From: Prosthecobacter debontii | GTDB taxonomy: Bacteria > Verrucomicrobiota > Verrucomicrobiia > Verrucomicrobiales > Verrucomicrobiaceae | Reading direction: 5' to 3' | Assembly: GCA_945869675.1 (NCBI GenBank) | Contig: CAMBPS010000016.1 | Span: forward strand, 1 to 47,608 | Length of the DNA: 47,608 nt | Shown: positions 16,776 through 25,221 of the stretch, one piece after another | Numbering within the stretch: the stretch's first letter is position 1 | How the letters are laid out: the number at the start of each line of letters is the position of its first letter | Notes under the pieces: generated by a model | Told to the model about the DNA's origin: nothing | What the model saw: only the letters and a program-made list of their open reading frames with translations | Database searches by the model: none | Made by a program: the position numbers and the translations under genes

Positions 16776-17716
16776 AGCCGCCAATCGATGCACCCGAAGC
16801 TCTCGCCGCTGCCAATGCGGCACTCAACGCGAAAGGTCGCAGCTTTCACTGGGCTCGGCGGCTTCTCGGAAAAACCCATGCCGAGAGAGCGACTCGCCTC
16901 TACGGATTCTGTCGTCACCTCGATGATCTCGCTGACGAAAGCACGTCTGCGGCAGACGCGCGGGAGAAACTGGATGCGGCCAGCGTTTCGATCGTCACGG
17001 GCATGTCTGCCGATCCTGTGATTCGCGATGGAATCCGCTTGATGAAGGAATGCCGCATTTCTCCCGAGATCGCACAGGAACTGATCGCTGGAGTTCGCTC
17101 CGATCTCGATATGGTGCGGATTGCGGATGAGGCAGAACTTTGCCGCTACTGTTACCGTGTGGCCGGGACGGTGGGCGTGATGATGTGTGGAGTCTTGGAT
17201 GTGAGCTCTCCAGTGGCTCATGCTTATGCGGTCGATCTTGGCATCGCCATGCAGCTCACCAATATCTCCCGTGACATCGCGGAAGATGCTGCTGCGGGCC
17301 GTCGCTATTTGCCAGCATCCATGATCGGCGAGCTGTTGCCGAGTGAGTTGATCTTTCCCTCGGAAATGCTGCGGCCGAAGCTTCGCGAATGCGTGGCGAC
17401 GCTGCTGAGCCTAGCGGATCGGTATTACGCGAGCGGGGAAAGCGGGCTGTCGTATTTGCCGGTCCGAGCGCGTTTTGGCATCCTCGTAGCAGCCCGCGTC
17501 TATCGGGCGATCGGCACGCGGCTTCGCACCGCCGACCACGCATTCTGGAATGGCCGAGTTATGGTGACTGATCGCGAGAAAGCGGCGCTCACCGCCCAAG
17601 CGCTGCTGAGTACGCCGTTGCGGAGCGCGTTTTGGAAATTTCCCTCTCGGCACGATGCCAGCCTGCATGGTGCCTTGCGCGGTTTGCCCGGGATCGAAAC
17701 CAGCCATGCAAACTGA
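16772..17716 (+). CDS. crtB: Phytoene synthase
   Basis: Starting at the ATG that overlaps the crtI stop gives 314 residues. Both squalene/phytoene synthase aspartate motifs are present: DDLAD (51-55, in YGFCRHLDDLAD) and DIAED (168-172, in LTNISRDIAED), followed by GRRYLP. The enzyme joins two GGPP molecules head to head to make phytoene, the first committed carotenoid. An upstream in-frame ATG at 16724 would put 16 unrelated residues in front and overlap crtI deeply, so the coupled start is preferred. The 3' end overlaps the crtY start by 11 bases. Confidence 0.95.
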   Translation: MKPPIDAPEALAAANAALNAKGRSFHWARRLLGKTHAERATRLYGFCRHLDDLADESTSAADAREKLDAASVSIVTGMSADPVIRDGIRLMKECRISPEIAQELIAGVRSDLDMVRIADEAELCRYCYRVAGTVGVMMCGVLDVSSPVAHAYAVDLGIAMQLTNISRDIAEDAAAGRRYLPASMIGELLPSELIFPSEMLRPKLRECVATLLSLADRYYASGESGLSYLPVRARFGILVAARVYRAIGTRLRTADHAFWNGRVMVTDREKAALTAQALLSTPLRSAFWKFPSRHDASLHGALRGLPGIETSHAN

Positions 17717-18884
17717 GTCCGACATCCTCATCCTTGGGGGTGGCTGCGCGGGACTGAGTCTCGCGCTGAGACTCGCCGCTGACGGGGAAAATTGTCCGAG
17801 TACCGTCATCCTCGAAAGTCGGCCGCACTATTCCAATGATCGGACCTGGTGCTTTTGGGACGATGGTTCAGCACACTTGCGCGAACTCGTGCAGCATCGC
17901 TGGCCAATCGTCACGCTCGCGCACGGCGAACACCGGATCAGCGTCGATTGCCACACCATCCCTTACGCAATGATTCCGGCGGGGCATTTTTACGCGCATG
18001 CCACAGAGAAACTGGCAGAAACGGCTCACGTCACCGTCGCGATGAATGAGACAGTCATCGGCGAGCCACGCAAAGAAGGTAGCTTGTGGCGGGTCGAGAC
18101 GCGCTGCGGCTCGCGCTGGGCCAAGCGGCTCATCGACACGCGACCCCAGCGGGTGCCGCAGCGAGGCGCTGCTGTCTTGTGGCAGTCTTTTAGCGGCCAT
18201 GAGATCGAGTGTGAGGAGGACCGCTTCGATCCCGGTGTGGCTCGGCTGATGGATTTTTCGCCAAGTAAAAATGGCAGGATCACCTTTCTTTACCTGCTGC
18301 CTTTATCGCCGCGCCGTGCGCTGGTGGAAGTCACGGTTCTAGCGCCCGACCCGCTCGGACCCGAAGATCTAACTGAGGAACTCGCCGCCTTCATCCGGCG
18401 ACAGGTCGGTGAATCGAGTCATGCGGTGCTGCGCTCTGAGCATGGGGTGTTGCCAATGGGTCAGGCCGCTTTTGATCGCGGTACGGATGTTTCCCACGTC
18501 CGGGTCGGCGTGGCGGCGGGAGGGGCCCGCGCTGCCTCGGGCTTTGCCTTTCAACGCATCCAGCGCTGGGCGAACGCCTGTGCTGCCGAATTGATTGCAG
18601 GCCAGCCGCCGCTGTCACATTCGTCCGACCCTTGGATCACCCGCGCGATGGATGCGCTCTTTCTCCGCGTCCTTCGCGCCCACCCGGAGCGGGCTCCTGA
18701 GCTTTTCTTGGCGCTATTCGCACTCGAAGATCCGCGCCGGATCATCCGTTTCATGAGCGATCAAGCGGTGGTGGCCGATTACGCCGCCATCATTTTGGCG
18801 CTACCGCCATGGCTGTTTCTGCGGGAAATTCCCCAAGTGCTGTGGCCTCAACCAAGCTTACGGGAAGGAGATCCGATTGGATGA
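17706..18884 (+). CDS. crtY: Lycopene beta-cyclase, CrtY type
   Basis: From the ATG at 17706 the protein has 392 residues. The N-terminus has the dinucleotide-binding motif ILILGGGCAGLSLALRL and the cyclase signature NDRTWCFWDDG (44-54). The middle has the LIDTRP strand and the C-terminal half the LPMGQ...AAGGARAASGFAF region that corresponds to the substrate site. It closes both ends of lycopene to give beta-carotene, the substrate of Blh. It overlaps crtB by 11 bases and its TGA overlaps the blh start as ATGA, so translation is chained. An earlier in-frame ATG (17655) would overlap crtB further and adds no family sequence. Confidence 0.93.
   Translation: MQTESDILILGGGCAGLSLALRLAADGENCPSTVILESRPHYSNDRTWCFWDDGSAHLRELVQHRWPIVTLAHGEHRISVDCHTIPYAMIPAGHFYAHATEKLAETAHVTVAMNETVIGEPRKEGSLWRVETRCGSRWAKRLIDTRPQRVPQRGAAVLWQSFSGHEIECEEDRFDPGVARLMDFSPSKNGRITFLYLLPLSPRRALVEVTVLAPDPLGPEDLTEELAAFIRRQVGESSHAVLRSEHGVLPMGQAAFDRGTDVSHVRVGVAAGGARAASGFAFQRIQRWANACAAELIAGQPPLSHSSDPWITRAMDALFLRVLRAHPERAPELFLALFALEDPRRIIRFMSDQAVVADYAAIILALPPWLFLREIPQVLWPQPSLREGDPIG
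18865..18870 (+). promoter_or_regulatory. Ribosome-binding site of blh
   Basis: AAGGAG sits 10 bases before the ATG at 18881. It supports that start over the in-frame ATG at 18809, which lies deep inside crtY. Confidence 0.6.
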
Positions 18885-19774
18885 ATGCGCAGCGAATTCA
18901 AGGCCTTGCCTTCAGTATCGGGGCAATCGTGCTGGCCGTCTTGGCCGTGGCTGCTGCGCGTTTTGATGCGCAGATCGAATTGATCGTCGTCGCGACGCTC
19001 ATCGTCTTGCTGGGGGTTCCCCACGGCGCGCTTGACACGATTTTCGCGCGGCAGCTTTACGGCATTCAGACGCCTGGAGGCTGGTTGCGGTTTGGGGTGA
19101 TCTACGTTCTTCTTGGCGCATCCGTCGTGGGATTTTTTATGATCTCGCCTTCCGGTTTTCTCATCGGCTTCCTGCTTATCTCGATGCTGCATTTTTCCGG
19201 AGACCCCGCGGCCGGCACGCCATGGTTGGCGCGTGCGCTTTATGGCGGTGCAATCATCGTTTTACCGACATTGCTCTACGTCGGGGAGATTACGCGGCTT
19301 TTCGCGCTGCTCGTCGGCAACGATGCTGCGACGCTTGTCACACCGTTTTTAAGTCTGCTCGCTTGGCCCTGGTTGATCGGCCTCGCGCTGGCCGCGATCC
19401 AGCGTCTGCCAAAAGATTGGCTCACTGCCTTGGAAATGGGTGCGGTCGCGGTGTTGGCAGTGCTTGCCCCTCCGCTGATTTCGTTCACCGTATTTTTCTG
19501 CGCCATGCACAGCGCCCGCCACATTTTGCGGACGATTGACTACTCGGACCACACCTCGCCAGGACTCATCCTTATGGCTACGTTGTTGCCTATGCTTGGC
19601 GTTCTGGTGGCATCGGCTACGGCCTGGCACTTCCTCGGTGGCATGCCCATCAACGCGGCGATCATTCAGTTGCTGTTTGTCGGCTTGGCTTCACTCACCG
19701 TTCCGCACATGGCCCTCGTCGAGCGAGTCCGGCTGTCGGGCTGGGTTATGGGATCTGCGAGCCGACGAGATTGA
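18881..19774 (+). CDS. blh: Beta-carotene 15,15'-dioxygenase (Brp/Blh family), retinal-forming
   Basis: This 297-residue integral membrane enzyme has the family's conserved histidines: His48 in GVPHGALD, His104 in MLHFSGD, His210 and His214 in HSARH, and His276 in TVPHMALVE. These hold the iron that cleaves beta-carotene centrally into two retinal molecules. Eight or so hydrophobic segments are visible. It is the last gene of the crt operon and completes the supply of chromophore to the rhodopsin at 13440. The start overlaps the crtY stop as ATGA and has its own AAGGAG. No carotenoid hydroxylase or ketolase follows, so beta-carotene should be channelled to retinal. Confidence 0.94.
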   Translation: MNAQRIQGLAFSIGAIVLAVLAVAAARFDAQIELIVVATLIVLLGVPHGALDTIFARQLYGIQTPGGWLRFGVIYVLLGASVVGFFMISPSGFLIGFLLISMLHFSGDPAAGTPWLARALYGGAIIVLPTLLYVGEITRLFALLVGNDAATLVTPFLSLLAWPWLIGLALAAIQRLPKDWLTALEMGAVAVLAVLAPPLISFTVFFCAMHSARHILRTIDYSDHTSPGLILMATLLPMLGVLVASATAWHFLGGMPINAAIIQLLFVGLASLTVPHMALVERVRLSGWVMGSASRRD

Positions 19775-19780
19775 TTTTCA

Positions 19781-19805
19781 AAGTCTATTTTTTAAAGTTA
19801 GACTT
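19781..19805 (+). other. AT-rich hairpin after blh
   Basis: AAGTCTA and TAGACTT form a 7-bp stem around an 11-base loop holding six Ts, starting 7 bases after the blh stop. It could mark the operon's 3' end, but no T-tract follows the stem. Confidence 0.3.
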
Positions 19806-19832
19806 CTGGAAATCATGTGGTGGATGAGAGCC

Positions 19833-19970
19833 TCAAGGCAGCAGCATCCGGTAGAAGCGCTTCGCTGTTCCTGCCGGAGAATTGCCAGTCATGTGGAAGC
19901 CGCCGCCGTATGTCGACAAGCAATATGGAAATGTGAGGCCGAAGATGCCAGCGACGCCATCGCTGAGGTT
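19833..19970 (-). pseudogene. C-terminal fragment of a large exported protein
   Basis: The frame reads ...DGVAGIFGLTFPYCL...MTGNSPAGTAKRFYRMLLP and stops at 19833. A closing FYRMLLP-like end is, to my recollection, common at the C-termini of large secreted verrucomicrobial proteins. The remaining upstream sequence is replaced by the direct repeat, so only a 3' remnant is left, mirroring the truncated PEP-CTERM gene at the other repeat copy. Confidence 0.4.
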
Positions 19971-20303
19971 AGCGGCCAAGGGCAGTGGTTGCAGTGAAAC
20001 AGGACGGCTAGAGGGGGACCCCCAATCCATGAATCATATCACCCCACCGTTTTTTACTGTTGTAGCCAGCACAAACCTCCGACTGGAAAGCATATCGGGC
20101 TGGGTGAGTAGAAACTCAGATTTACCACAGAGACACGATGAACACAGAGTTTCCAGAAGAGGAATCTTATCAGCCCTCTGTGTTCATCGTGCCTCTGTGG
20201 TGAAAAGCTATCGGGCTGGATGCAGAGAAACCCAGATCTATCCCGGAAACACGATGGGCACAGAGTTTCCAGAACAATCACATTTTTGGGCGTTGCGTTC
20301 ATT
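19964..20303. repeat. Long direct repeat, right copy, with internal duplication
   Basis: Bases 19964-20158 match the left copy at 11015-11209 with scattered changes. The copy is then extended: 20175-20204 is an inverted version of 20120-20148, and about 20205-20303 repeats the CAGAGTTTCCAGAA unit and ends in the same CATTTTTGGGCGTTGCGTTC as the left copy. There is no coding capacity that I trust. The rest of the 19806-20452 gap holds no other gene. Confidence 0.85.
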
Positions 20304-20452
20304 GCTATAATTAGCGTTTCAAGCCGTAGATGCAGGTCCTCGCAAGTAAAGCGTAGCGGAACAGATTGGCATACTAGAAAACCAAGAGTGTCTGGTAAAT
20401 CTGGATGGGGCATCGACTTGCGTGCAGCATTTGGGAGGCTACCATCGAAGTC

Positions 20453-20944
20453 GTGCCCGTCCAATCCACCAGCCCACGACAACTTTTCCAAATGCTCGAT
20501 AACGGGCAGATGACTCGTGATGAATTCCGAGAAGCGATGAAGCTCCATGCGCTGGAAATCATCGACGAGATGGAGGAAGATCACCTCAATCCAGTGGCCG
20601 CGCTTTTAGAACAGGTGACCAGTCGGCGTGCTGCCGCCAGATTACTCAAGAACAACAGCGAATACCTCGTGCGCGAAGTGTTACTGACACTCTCAGAAAT
20701 TGAAGACTTTCCCCCAGCACGCTGGCTCTGGAATGCCGCTCATCCGCACATTCCGCTGCATGCCTTTTTCCGCAGCAAACGAGTGCCCATTTTCCAAGTG
20801 CTCTCCTTAGATGCAATGCCACAGCTCATCGTCCTGACGGTAGAATACGGAATCGCAGGAAGCGACCGCATCTTCCGTGAGGAATTCCGCCTGCGCCGAG
20901 ATCGTCGGGCGCAATTGGGCTTGGAGCAGCGCAAAATGTTGTAG
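20453..20944 (+). CDS. Conserved hypothetical protein
   Basis: The frame continues to 20944; with a GTG start at 20453 the product has 163 residues, cytoplasmic and rich in charged residues. It contains SPRQLFQMLDNGQMTRDEFR, a helical EIIDEMEEDHLNPVAALLEQ stretch and an arginine-rich C-terminus (RLRRDRRAQLGLEQRKML). I do not recognise a family. A GGGAGG at 20433-20438 precedes the GTG at a rather long spacing. The first ATG, 20405, lies close to the repeat and its extra residues look unrelated, so the start is unsure. It is the first gene beyond the island. Confidence 0.6.
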   Translation: MPVQSTSPRQLFQMLDNGQMTRDEFREAMKLHALEIIDEMEEDHLNPVAALLEQVTSRRAAARLLKNNSEYLVREVLLTLSEIEDFPPARWLWNAAHPHIPLHAFFRSKRVPIFQVLSLDAMPQLIVLTVEYGIAGSDRIFREEFRLRRDRRAQLGLEQRKML

Positions 20945-21038
20945 CCATGACTAGCCCTCCTGAATTCCGTAAGATCTGAAAATACCTCCAATGAAATCCA
21001 CGGATCGCCCGTTTCAGCTACGCCCACCTTTCTCTTCG

Positions 21039-22043
21039 ATGAAAACTTACCTGCCGCTCTTACTCATCCCCAGCCTGCTGCCCTTCACCCTACAGGCGCA
21101 AGTGTCAGAGGCCCCGGTTCCCACAGCAGAAAAGCCAAAACTGACCGACCAACAAGTGACCAGCGTGCTTGGTCAGCTCAAGGTTTTAGAAGCAGACATT
21201 CTGGCCAAGCGCGGCACGAGCCTTTCTTCCATCATGGCCAAGCTCAATGATGGCTTGGCCAGTGATGCTGCCGCACAAAAGCTCTACACCGAATGCGAAC
21301 TCGTGGTCAACAGCGAGCGCAAAGAAGAAAGCAAAGCCGAAGCCCGCGCCCGTGCTGAGCAGCTTGAGCGCCGACTAGAGGGTGGCAAAGGCAAAGGTGC
21401 CGCCACGACCGACGAGGGTGACCCTGCCCTAGGCATTCGACTTGGCTTACGCTATCTCATCATGACTTTAGAGGCTCATGAGGCCAAAGAAGAAGAATTT
21501 AAAAAGATGGTGCCCAAGCTCCAAACTTACATCCAAGATCTTGTCGCCTCTGCTCCAAAGCTCAAAGGCCGTGCTTTAGCCATGATCAATCGCGTTTGTA
21601 ATCAAGGCAGCCCCGTGGTGGAAGCCTTTCAACTAGACCGCTACTTGGAGCGGGAAGGCTGGAGCAATAACCCAACGGCCATTGGTGCCATGTACAACGA
21701 AACGATTTTAGCGATAGCTGAAGCCGACGCCAAGGACAGCTTGCCCGGATTATGGGATTCGCGGATCATCGCGGAAGCAGCCTTCCGAAAAGAAAACATG
21801 ACCGTGCCAGAACATGCTCTTTGGCTACAAAATGAACTCCCAGCCCTTCGCTGGGAGCGGTCTGCCTACCTTTATGAAAAAGGTCCATCGGCGATCAATG
21901 CTATGGGGGACATGCTGAAAAACATCAAAGAAAATCCCGGCCATCCTGATGCCCCAAACTGGGTCCAACAACTACGCCAATTGGTCAATCAGTCCGCCCC
22001 GACCCCAGTCAGCAGCGAGGCTGACAAGCCTGCCTCCAATTGA
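21039..22043 (+). CDS. Exported protein of unknown function
   Basis: From the ATG at 21039 there is a clean signal peptide (MKTYLPLLLIPSLLPFTLQA) and 334 residues in total. The rest is alpha-helical and charged, with KAEARARAEQLERRLEGGKG around residues 105-130 and long predicted helices after it. No domain is recognised. An in-frame ATG at 20991 would place 16 residues before the signal peptide, which is less likely. Only two bases separate its stop from the dgkA start, so both are probably cotranscribed. Confidence 0.75.
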   Translation: MKTYLPLLLIPSLLPFTLQAQVSEAPVPTAEKPKLTDQQVTSVLGQLKVLEADILAKRGTSLSSIMAKLNDGLASDAAAQKLYTECELVVNSERKEESKAEARARAEQLERRLEGGKGKGAATTDEGDPALGIRLGLRYLIMTLEAHEAKEEEFKKMVPKLQTYIQDLVASAPKLKGRALAMINRVCNQGSPVVEAFQLDRYLEREGWSNNPTAIGAMYNETILAIAEADAKDSLPGLWDSRIIAEAAFRKENMTVPEHALWLQNELPALRWERSAYLYEKGPSAINAMGDMLKNIKENPGHPDAPNWVQQLRQLVNQSAPTPVSSEADKPASN

Positions 22044-22045
22044 TC

Positions 22046-22384
22046 ATGGTCTCCGCTCTGCTTCGCAGCTTTCGCAGTGCCTTTGCCGGCATAGGCTGGG
22101 CACTGCATACGCAGAGAAATCTGAAAATTCACGCCCTAGCCACGCTCTGTGTAATCAGCCTCGGTTTCACCGTGAATCTAAGCGCTTGGAAATGGTGTAC
22201 TATTCTCGGCTGCATCAGCCTTGTCTGGATGGCCGAACTCATGAATAGCGCTCTCGAGATCCTCTGTGACCGTATCACCAATGAACCAGACGAGCATATC
22301 CGCCGCGCCAAGGACGCCGCCGCGGGCGCCGTGCTGATTTGTGCCATCATCAGCGTCATTGTCGCGGCAATCGTGTTTCTTTGA
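22046..22384 (+). CDS. dgkA: Diacylglycerol/undecaprenol kinase (DgkA family)
   Basis: The 112-residue protein has three transmembrane segments and the DgkA signature, AELMNSALEILCDRI followed by AKDAAAGAVLI, which forms the active site. In Gram-negative bacteria this kinase recycles diacylglycerol to phosphatidic acid; in others it phosphorylates undecaprenol. Which substrate is used here is unknown. Length agrees with the family. A TTG at 22040 could also serve as start but adds only two residues; the ATG two bases after the previous stop is preferred. Confidence 0.9.
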   Translation: MVSALLRSFRSAFAGIGWALHTQRNLKIHALATLCVISLGFTVNLSAWKWCTILGCISLVWMAELMNSALEILCDRITNEPDEHIRRAKDAAAGAVLICAIISVIVAAIVFL

Positions 22385-22507
22385 CGCAACACTGATCGAT
22401 GGCGTTCCGTTTCCGGCGATGCAGCATTAATCCCCACTTAGAGTAGTTGAGGAGAACCGACGTTCCCCTCTTGCCACTCAGCCCTCTTCATGTTAGATCC
22501 GCGCTCC

Positions 22508-24256
22508 ATGTCTGATCACCGTTATCTCAGTTCCGCCCTTTTGGCCCTCGCAGCCCTTTCAGCCCCTGGGGCAGAGAAAGTGGATTTCTCCAACCAAGTG
22601 AAGCCCATTCTAGAAGCAGCCTGCACCCATTGTCATGGTGCTGAGAAAGACAAAGGCGACTTCCGACTGCACACGAAGGAAGACATGATGAAGGGAAATG
22701 AAAACGGCCCAGGTCTGACCGCCAAAGATCTGACCAAAAGTGCCATATACACCACTCTGCTTCTCCCACATGACGACGAAATGGTCATGCCACCGGAAAA
22801 AGAAGGTCTGCTCGATAAAACCCAGATCGAAGTCATCAAGGGCTGGATTGAGCAAGGTGCTGACTGGCCCGCTGGCGTGACTTTGGCCGTTAAGCCACGC
22901 ATTGACTTCGTAAAGCACGTTCAACCCATCCTAGAGCAGAACTGCGTCAGCTGCCACAACCCTGAAAAAGCCAAAGGCGACTGGATCCTGAGCAGCAAGA
23001 AGGAAGCTTTCGAGTCCGGTGAAAACGCCCCCAACATCGTGCCTTTCGATCTTGCCAAGAGTGCGCTCTATCACTCGACCACACTGGATGCCGAAGATGA
23101 CGACCTGATGCCACCGAAGAAAAGTGGAGGCCCGTTAAAGAAAGAGGAGATCGCCATACTGAAAGGCTGGATCGAGCAGGGTGCCGTCTGGCCGGACGAG
23201 ATTAAGCTGAAACCTAGAGAAAAGGGCGCTGTCGTTACCAACAATCCGGACACCCTGGAACTGGTCAAAAAGATCCACGCCTTCATTGTCCAAACCTCGA
23301 AAGAAAAAACGGAGGCCGACATGAAGTCTTATGACACCAAAGTGCCTAAAACGGGTGCCGCCTACTCCATGGTTGCCATCAAGGGAGGCGAGTTTCTCAT
23401 GGGCAGTCCAGAGAGCGAAGCTGACCGTATCGACGATGAAGGCCCACAGGTGAAAAAGCAGATCAAACCTTTCTGGATGGGCAAATACGAAGTCACTTGG
23501 GATGAATACGAGCCCTTCCAGCTCACCAGCGATGGCCGCAACAAAGATGGCAGCCGCAAAGTTTGGAATGCCAGCGACAAGCCAGAGGACCTGATCTCGC
23601 AACCCACTCCGCCCTACCAGCCCATGGACTTCGGCATGGGCCGCAATGGTTTCCCAGCCATTTGCATGACGCAACATGCGGCAAACAAATACTGCCAATG
23701 GCTCAGTGCTCAAACCGGCCACTTCTATCGCTTGCCCACTGAAGCCGAGTGGGAATACGCCGCCCGCGCCGGCACGACAACTGCCTACTTCTGGGGCAAT
23801 GACGCCTCCAAGCTCAGCGAATACGCTTGGTTCTTTGAAAACGCGCCGAACTTCCAATACAGCCTCATTGGCAAAAAGAAGCCAAATCCATGGGGCCTTT
23901 ACGACATCTATGGCAACGTCTGCGAATGGTGCATCGATCAATACGCTGAAACCTCTTACAAATCCTGGGCAACAGACGCCGCAAGTGGCAGCCTTGGCAA
24001 TACTTGGATCAAATCCAAGACTCCCTATCCGCATGTCGCCAGAGGTGGCACCTATGATGACGATGCAGACATGTGCCGCAGTGCTTCACGCAAACCTTCC
24101 GAGCCCGGCTGGAAGCAGCAGGACCCACAGCTCCCTAAGAGCATCTGGTACCTCACCGATGCAACCTGGCTAGGCTTCCGCATCGTGCGCACGCTCGATG
24201 TTCCAACTGTTGAAGAAATGTTCTCCGCTTGGAATAACGGCGTCGCCCGTGAATAA
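22508..24256 (+). CDS. Exported double cytochrome c / SUMF1-like fusion protein
   Basis: The 582-residue protein has a signal peptide (to about residue 22) and two planctomycete-type cytochrome C domains with CTHCH (39-43) and CVSCH (146-150). A linker leads to a SUMF1/formylglycine-generating-enzyme-like domain from about 286, with AIKGGEFLMGSP, LPTEAEWEYAARAGT, WGLYDIYGNVCEWC and RGGTYDDDADMCRSASR. True formylglycine-generating enzymes have two cysteines near the last motif; here only the one in DMCRSA remains, so catalysis by that mechanism is doubtful. The haem part suggests electron transfer in the periplasm. An ATG at 22490 is possible but precedes the signal peptide by six residues. 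Confidence 0.88.
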   Translation: MSDHRYLSSALLALAALSAPGAEKVDFSNQVKPILEAACTHCHGAEKDKGDFRLHTKEDMMKGNENGPGLTAKDLTKSAIYTTLLLPHDDEMVMPPEKEGLLDKTQIEVIKGWIEQGADWPAGVTLAVKPRIDFVKHVQPILEQNCVSCHNPEKAKGDWILSSKKEAFESGENAPNIVPFDLAKSALYHSTTLDAEDDDLMPPKKSGGPLKKEEIAILKGWIEQGAVWPDEIKLKPREKGAVVTNNPDTLELVKKIHAFIVQTSKEKTEADMKSYDTKVPKTGAAYSMVAIKGGEFLMGSPESEADRIDDEGPQVKKQIKPFWMGKYEVTWDEYEPFQLTSDGRNKDGSRKVWNASDKPEDLISQPTPPYQPMDFGMGRNGFPAICMTQHAANKYCQWLSAQTGHFYRLPTEAEWEYAARAGTTTAYFWGNDASKLSEYAWFFENAPNFQYSLIGKKKPNPWGLYDIYGNVCEWCIDQYAETSYKSWATDAASGSLGNTWIKSKTPYPHVARGGTYDDDADMCRSASRKPSEPGWKQQDPQLPKSIWYLTDATWLGFRIVRTLDVPTVEEMFSAWNNGVARE

Positions 24257-25220
24257 CAAAACGCCGATTTTAAACTATTCTGGAGGGCGGGCACTACGCC
24301 CGCCCTTCTTTTTGCTAGCTTGGTTGCTGGTCAACATAGCTCAGGCAGAAGAACTGCCGCGTTTTGATTTCTCGGGCCCTGGCATGGCCACCACTTTTCA
24401 CATCGCCTGTCATGCCAAAGATGCTCTAACGGCTGAACAGGCTGCGGATGCCTGTTTCAAGAGAATCGCCGAGCTTAACACCATTTTCACCGACTATGAT
24501 CCCACCAGCGAACTGATGCGGCTTTGTGCTCCGGAAGCACTCTATCCGATGCGGGTCAGTGCTCCCCTTTATGACATCCTCCAGCGGGCCCGACAGCTAG
24601 CAGAAAAAACTCAAGGTGCCTTTGATCCCACCTGCGGTCACCTTTCCCAACTCTGGCGGCGCGCCAAACGACAAGGTAAACTGCCACCCACTGATCGCCT
24701 AAAAAAAGCCGTCGCAGCCACTGACTGGAAACGAATCACTCTGCACCCTGAAAGCTACGGCGTCACCCTAAAGTCAGGCACCTTGCTGGATCTAGGTGGC
24801 ATCGCCAAAGGTTACGCAGCAGACGAATGCCAGCGTATCTTAAAGAAACATGGCATCACTCAGGCTGTTGTTCAGGCAGGTGGCGATACCGCTGTCACTG
24901 ATGCCCCGCCTGGAAAGAACGCATGGCCGATCATGCTGCGCGCAGATGCCCAACATGAAACGTCGATCACCTTGACTCAACAAGCCGTGTCCACCTCAGG
25001 AGATCTTTACCAGTTTGTTGAAATCGGTGGCCAGCGCTTTTCTCACATCATCTCTCCACGCACGGGTTTCGGTTTAACGACACCCATCGCCTGCTCCGTC
25101 ATCGCACCTGACTGCACGACCAGCGATGCCTTGGCCACCGCCATGTGCGTTTTAGGCAAAGCGGAAGGATTGAAGATCGCCGCCAGCCTGAAAGGCATCG
25201 AAGTGCGCTTCGCGCCCTGA
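24249..25220 (+). CDS. apbE: FAD:protein FMN transferase
   Basis: The ApbE domain starts with FDFSGPGMATTFHI and shows FDPTCGHL, the LLDLGGIAKGYAADEC motif, VQAGGDTAV and SHIISPRTG, ending with the TSDALATAM metal-binding segment. ApbE moves FMN from FAD onto threonine residues of membrane flavoproteins such as RnfG or NqrC. The hydrophobic stretch PPFFLLAWLLVNIAQAEE indicates export to the periplasm. A GTG start at 24249 overlaps the preceding gene's stop by eight bases and gives 323 residues; the exact start is uncertain. Coupling to the haem/SUMF1 protein hints at a common redox role, but no target flavoprotein gene is in the window. Confidence 0.9.
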   Translation: MNNKTPILNYSGGRALRPPFFLLAWLLVNIAQAEELPRFDFSGPGMATTFHIACHAKDALTAEQAADACFKRIAELNTIFTDYDPTSELMRLCAPEALYPMRVSAPLYDILQRARQLAEKTQGAFDPTCGHLSQLWRRAKRQGKLPPTDRLKKAVAATDWKRITLHPESYGVTLKSGTLLDLGGIAKGYAADECQRILKKHGITQAVVQAGGDTAVTDAPPGKNAWPIMLRADAQHETSITLTQQAVSTSGDLYQFVEIGGQRFSHIISPRTGFGLTTPIACSVIAPDCTTSDALATAMCVLGKAEGLKIAASLKGIEVRFAP

Positions 25221-25221
25221 A

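Noticed and set aside
20100..20310. Possible CRISPR array from the recurring CACAGAGTTTCCAGAA units
   Set aside because: Units are too few, unevenly spaced and partly inverted; no cas gene is present.
20054..20584. 176-codon minus-strand frame through the right repeat
   Set aside because: It is the translation of repeat sequence and overlaps the plus-strand hypothetical gene.
23135..24034. 299-codon open frame on the minus strand
   Set aside because: It is antisense to the cytochrome/SUMF1 gene with its haem motifs.
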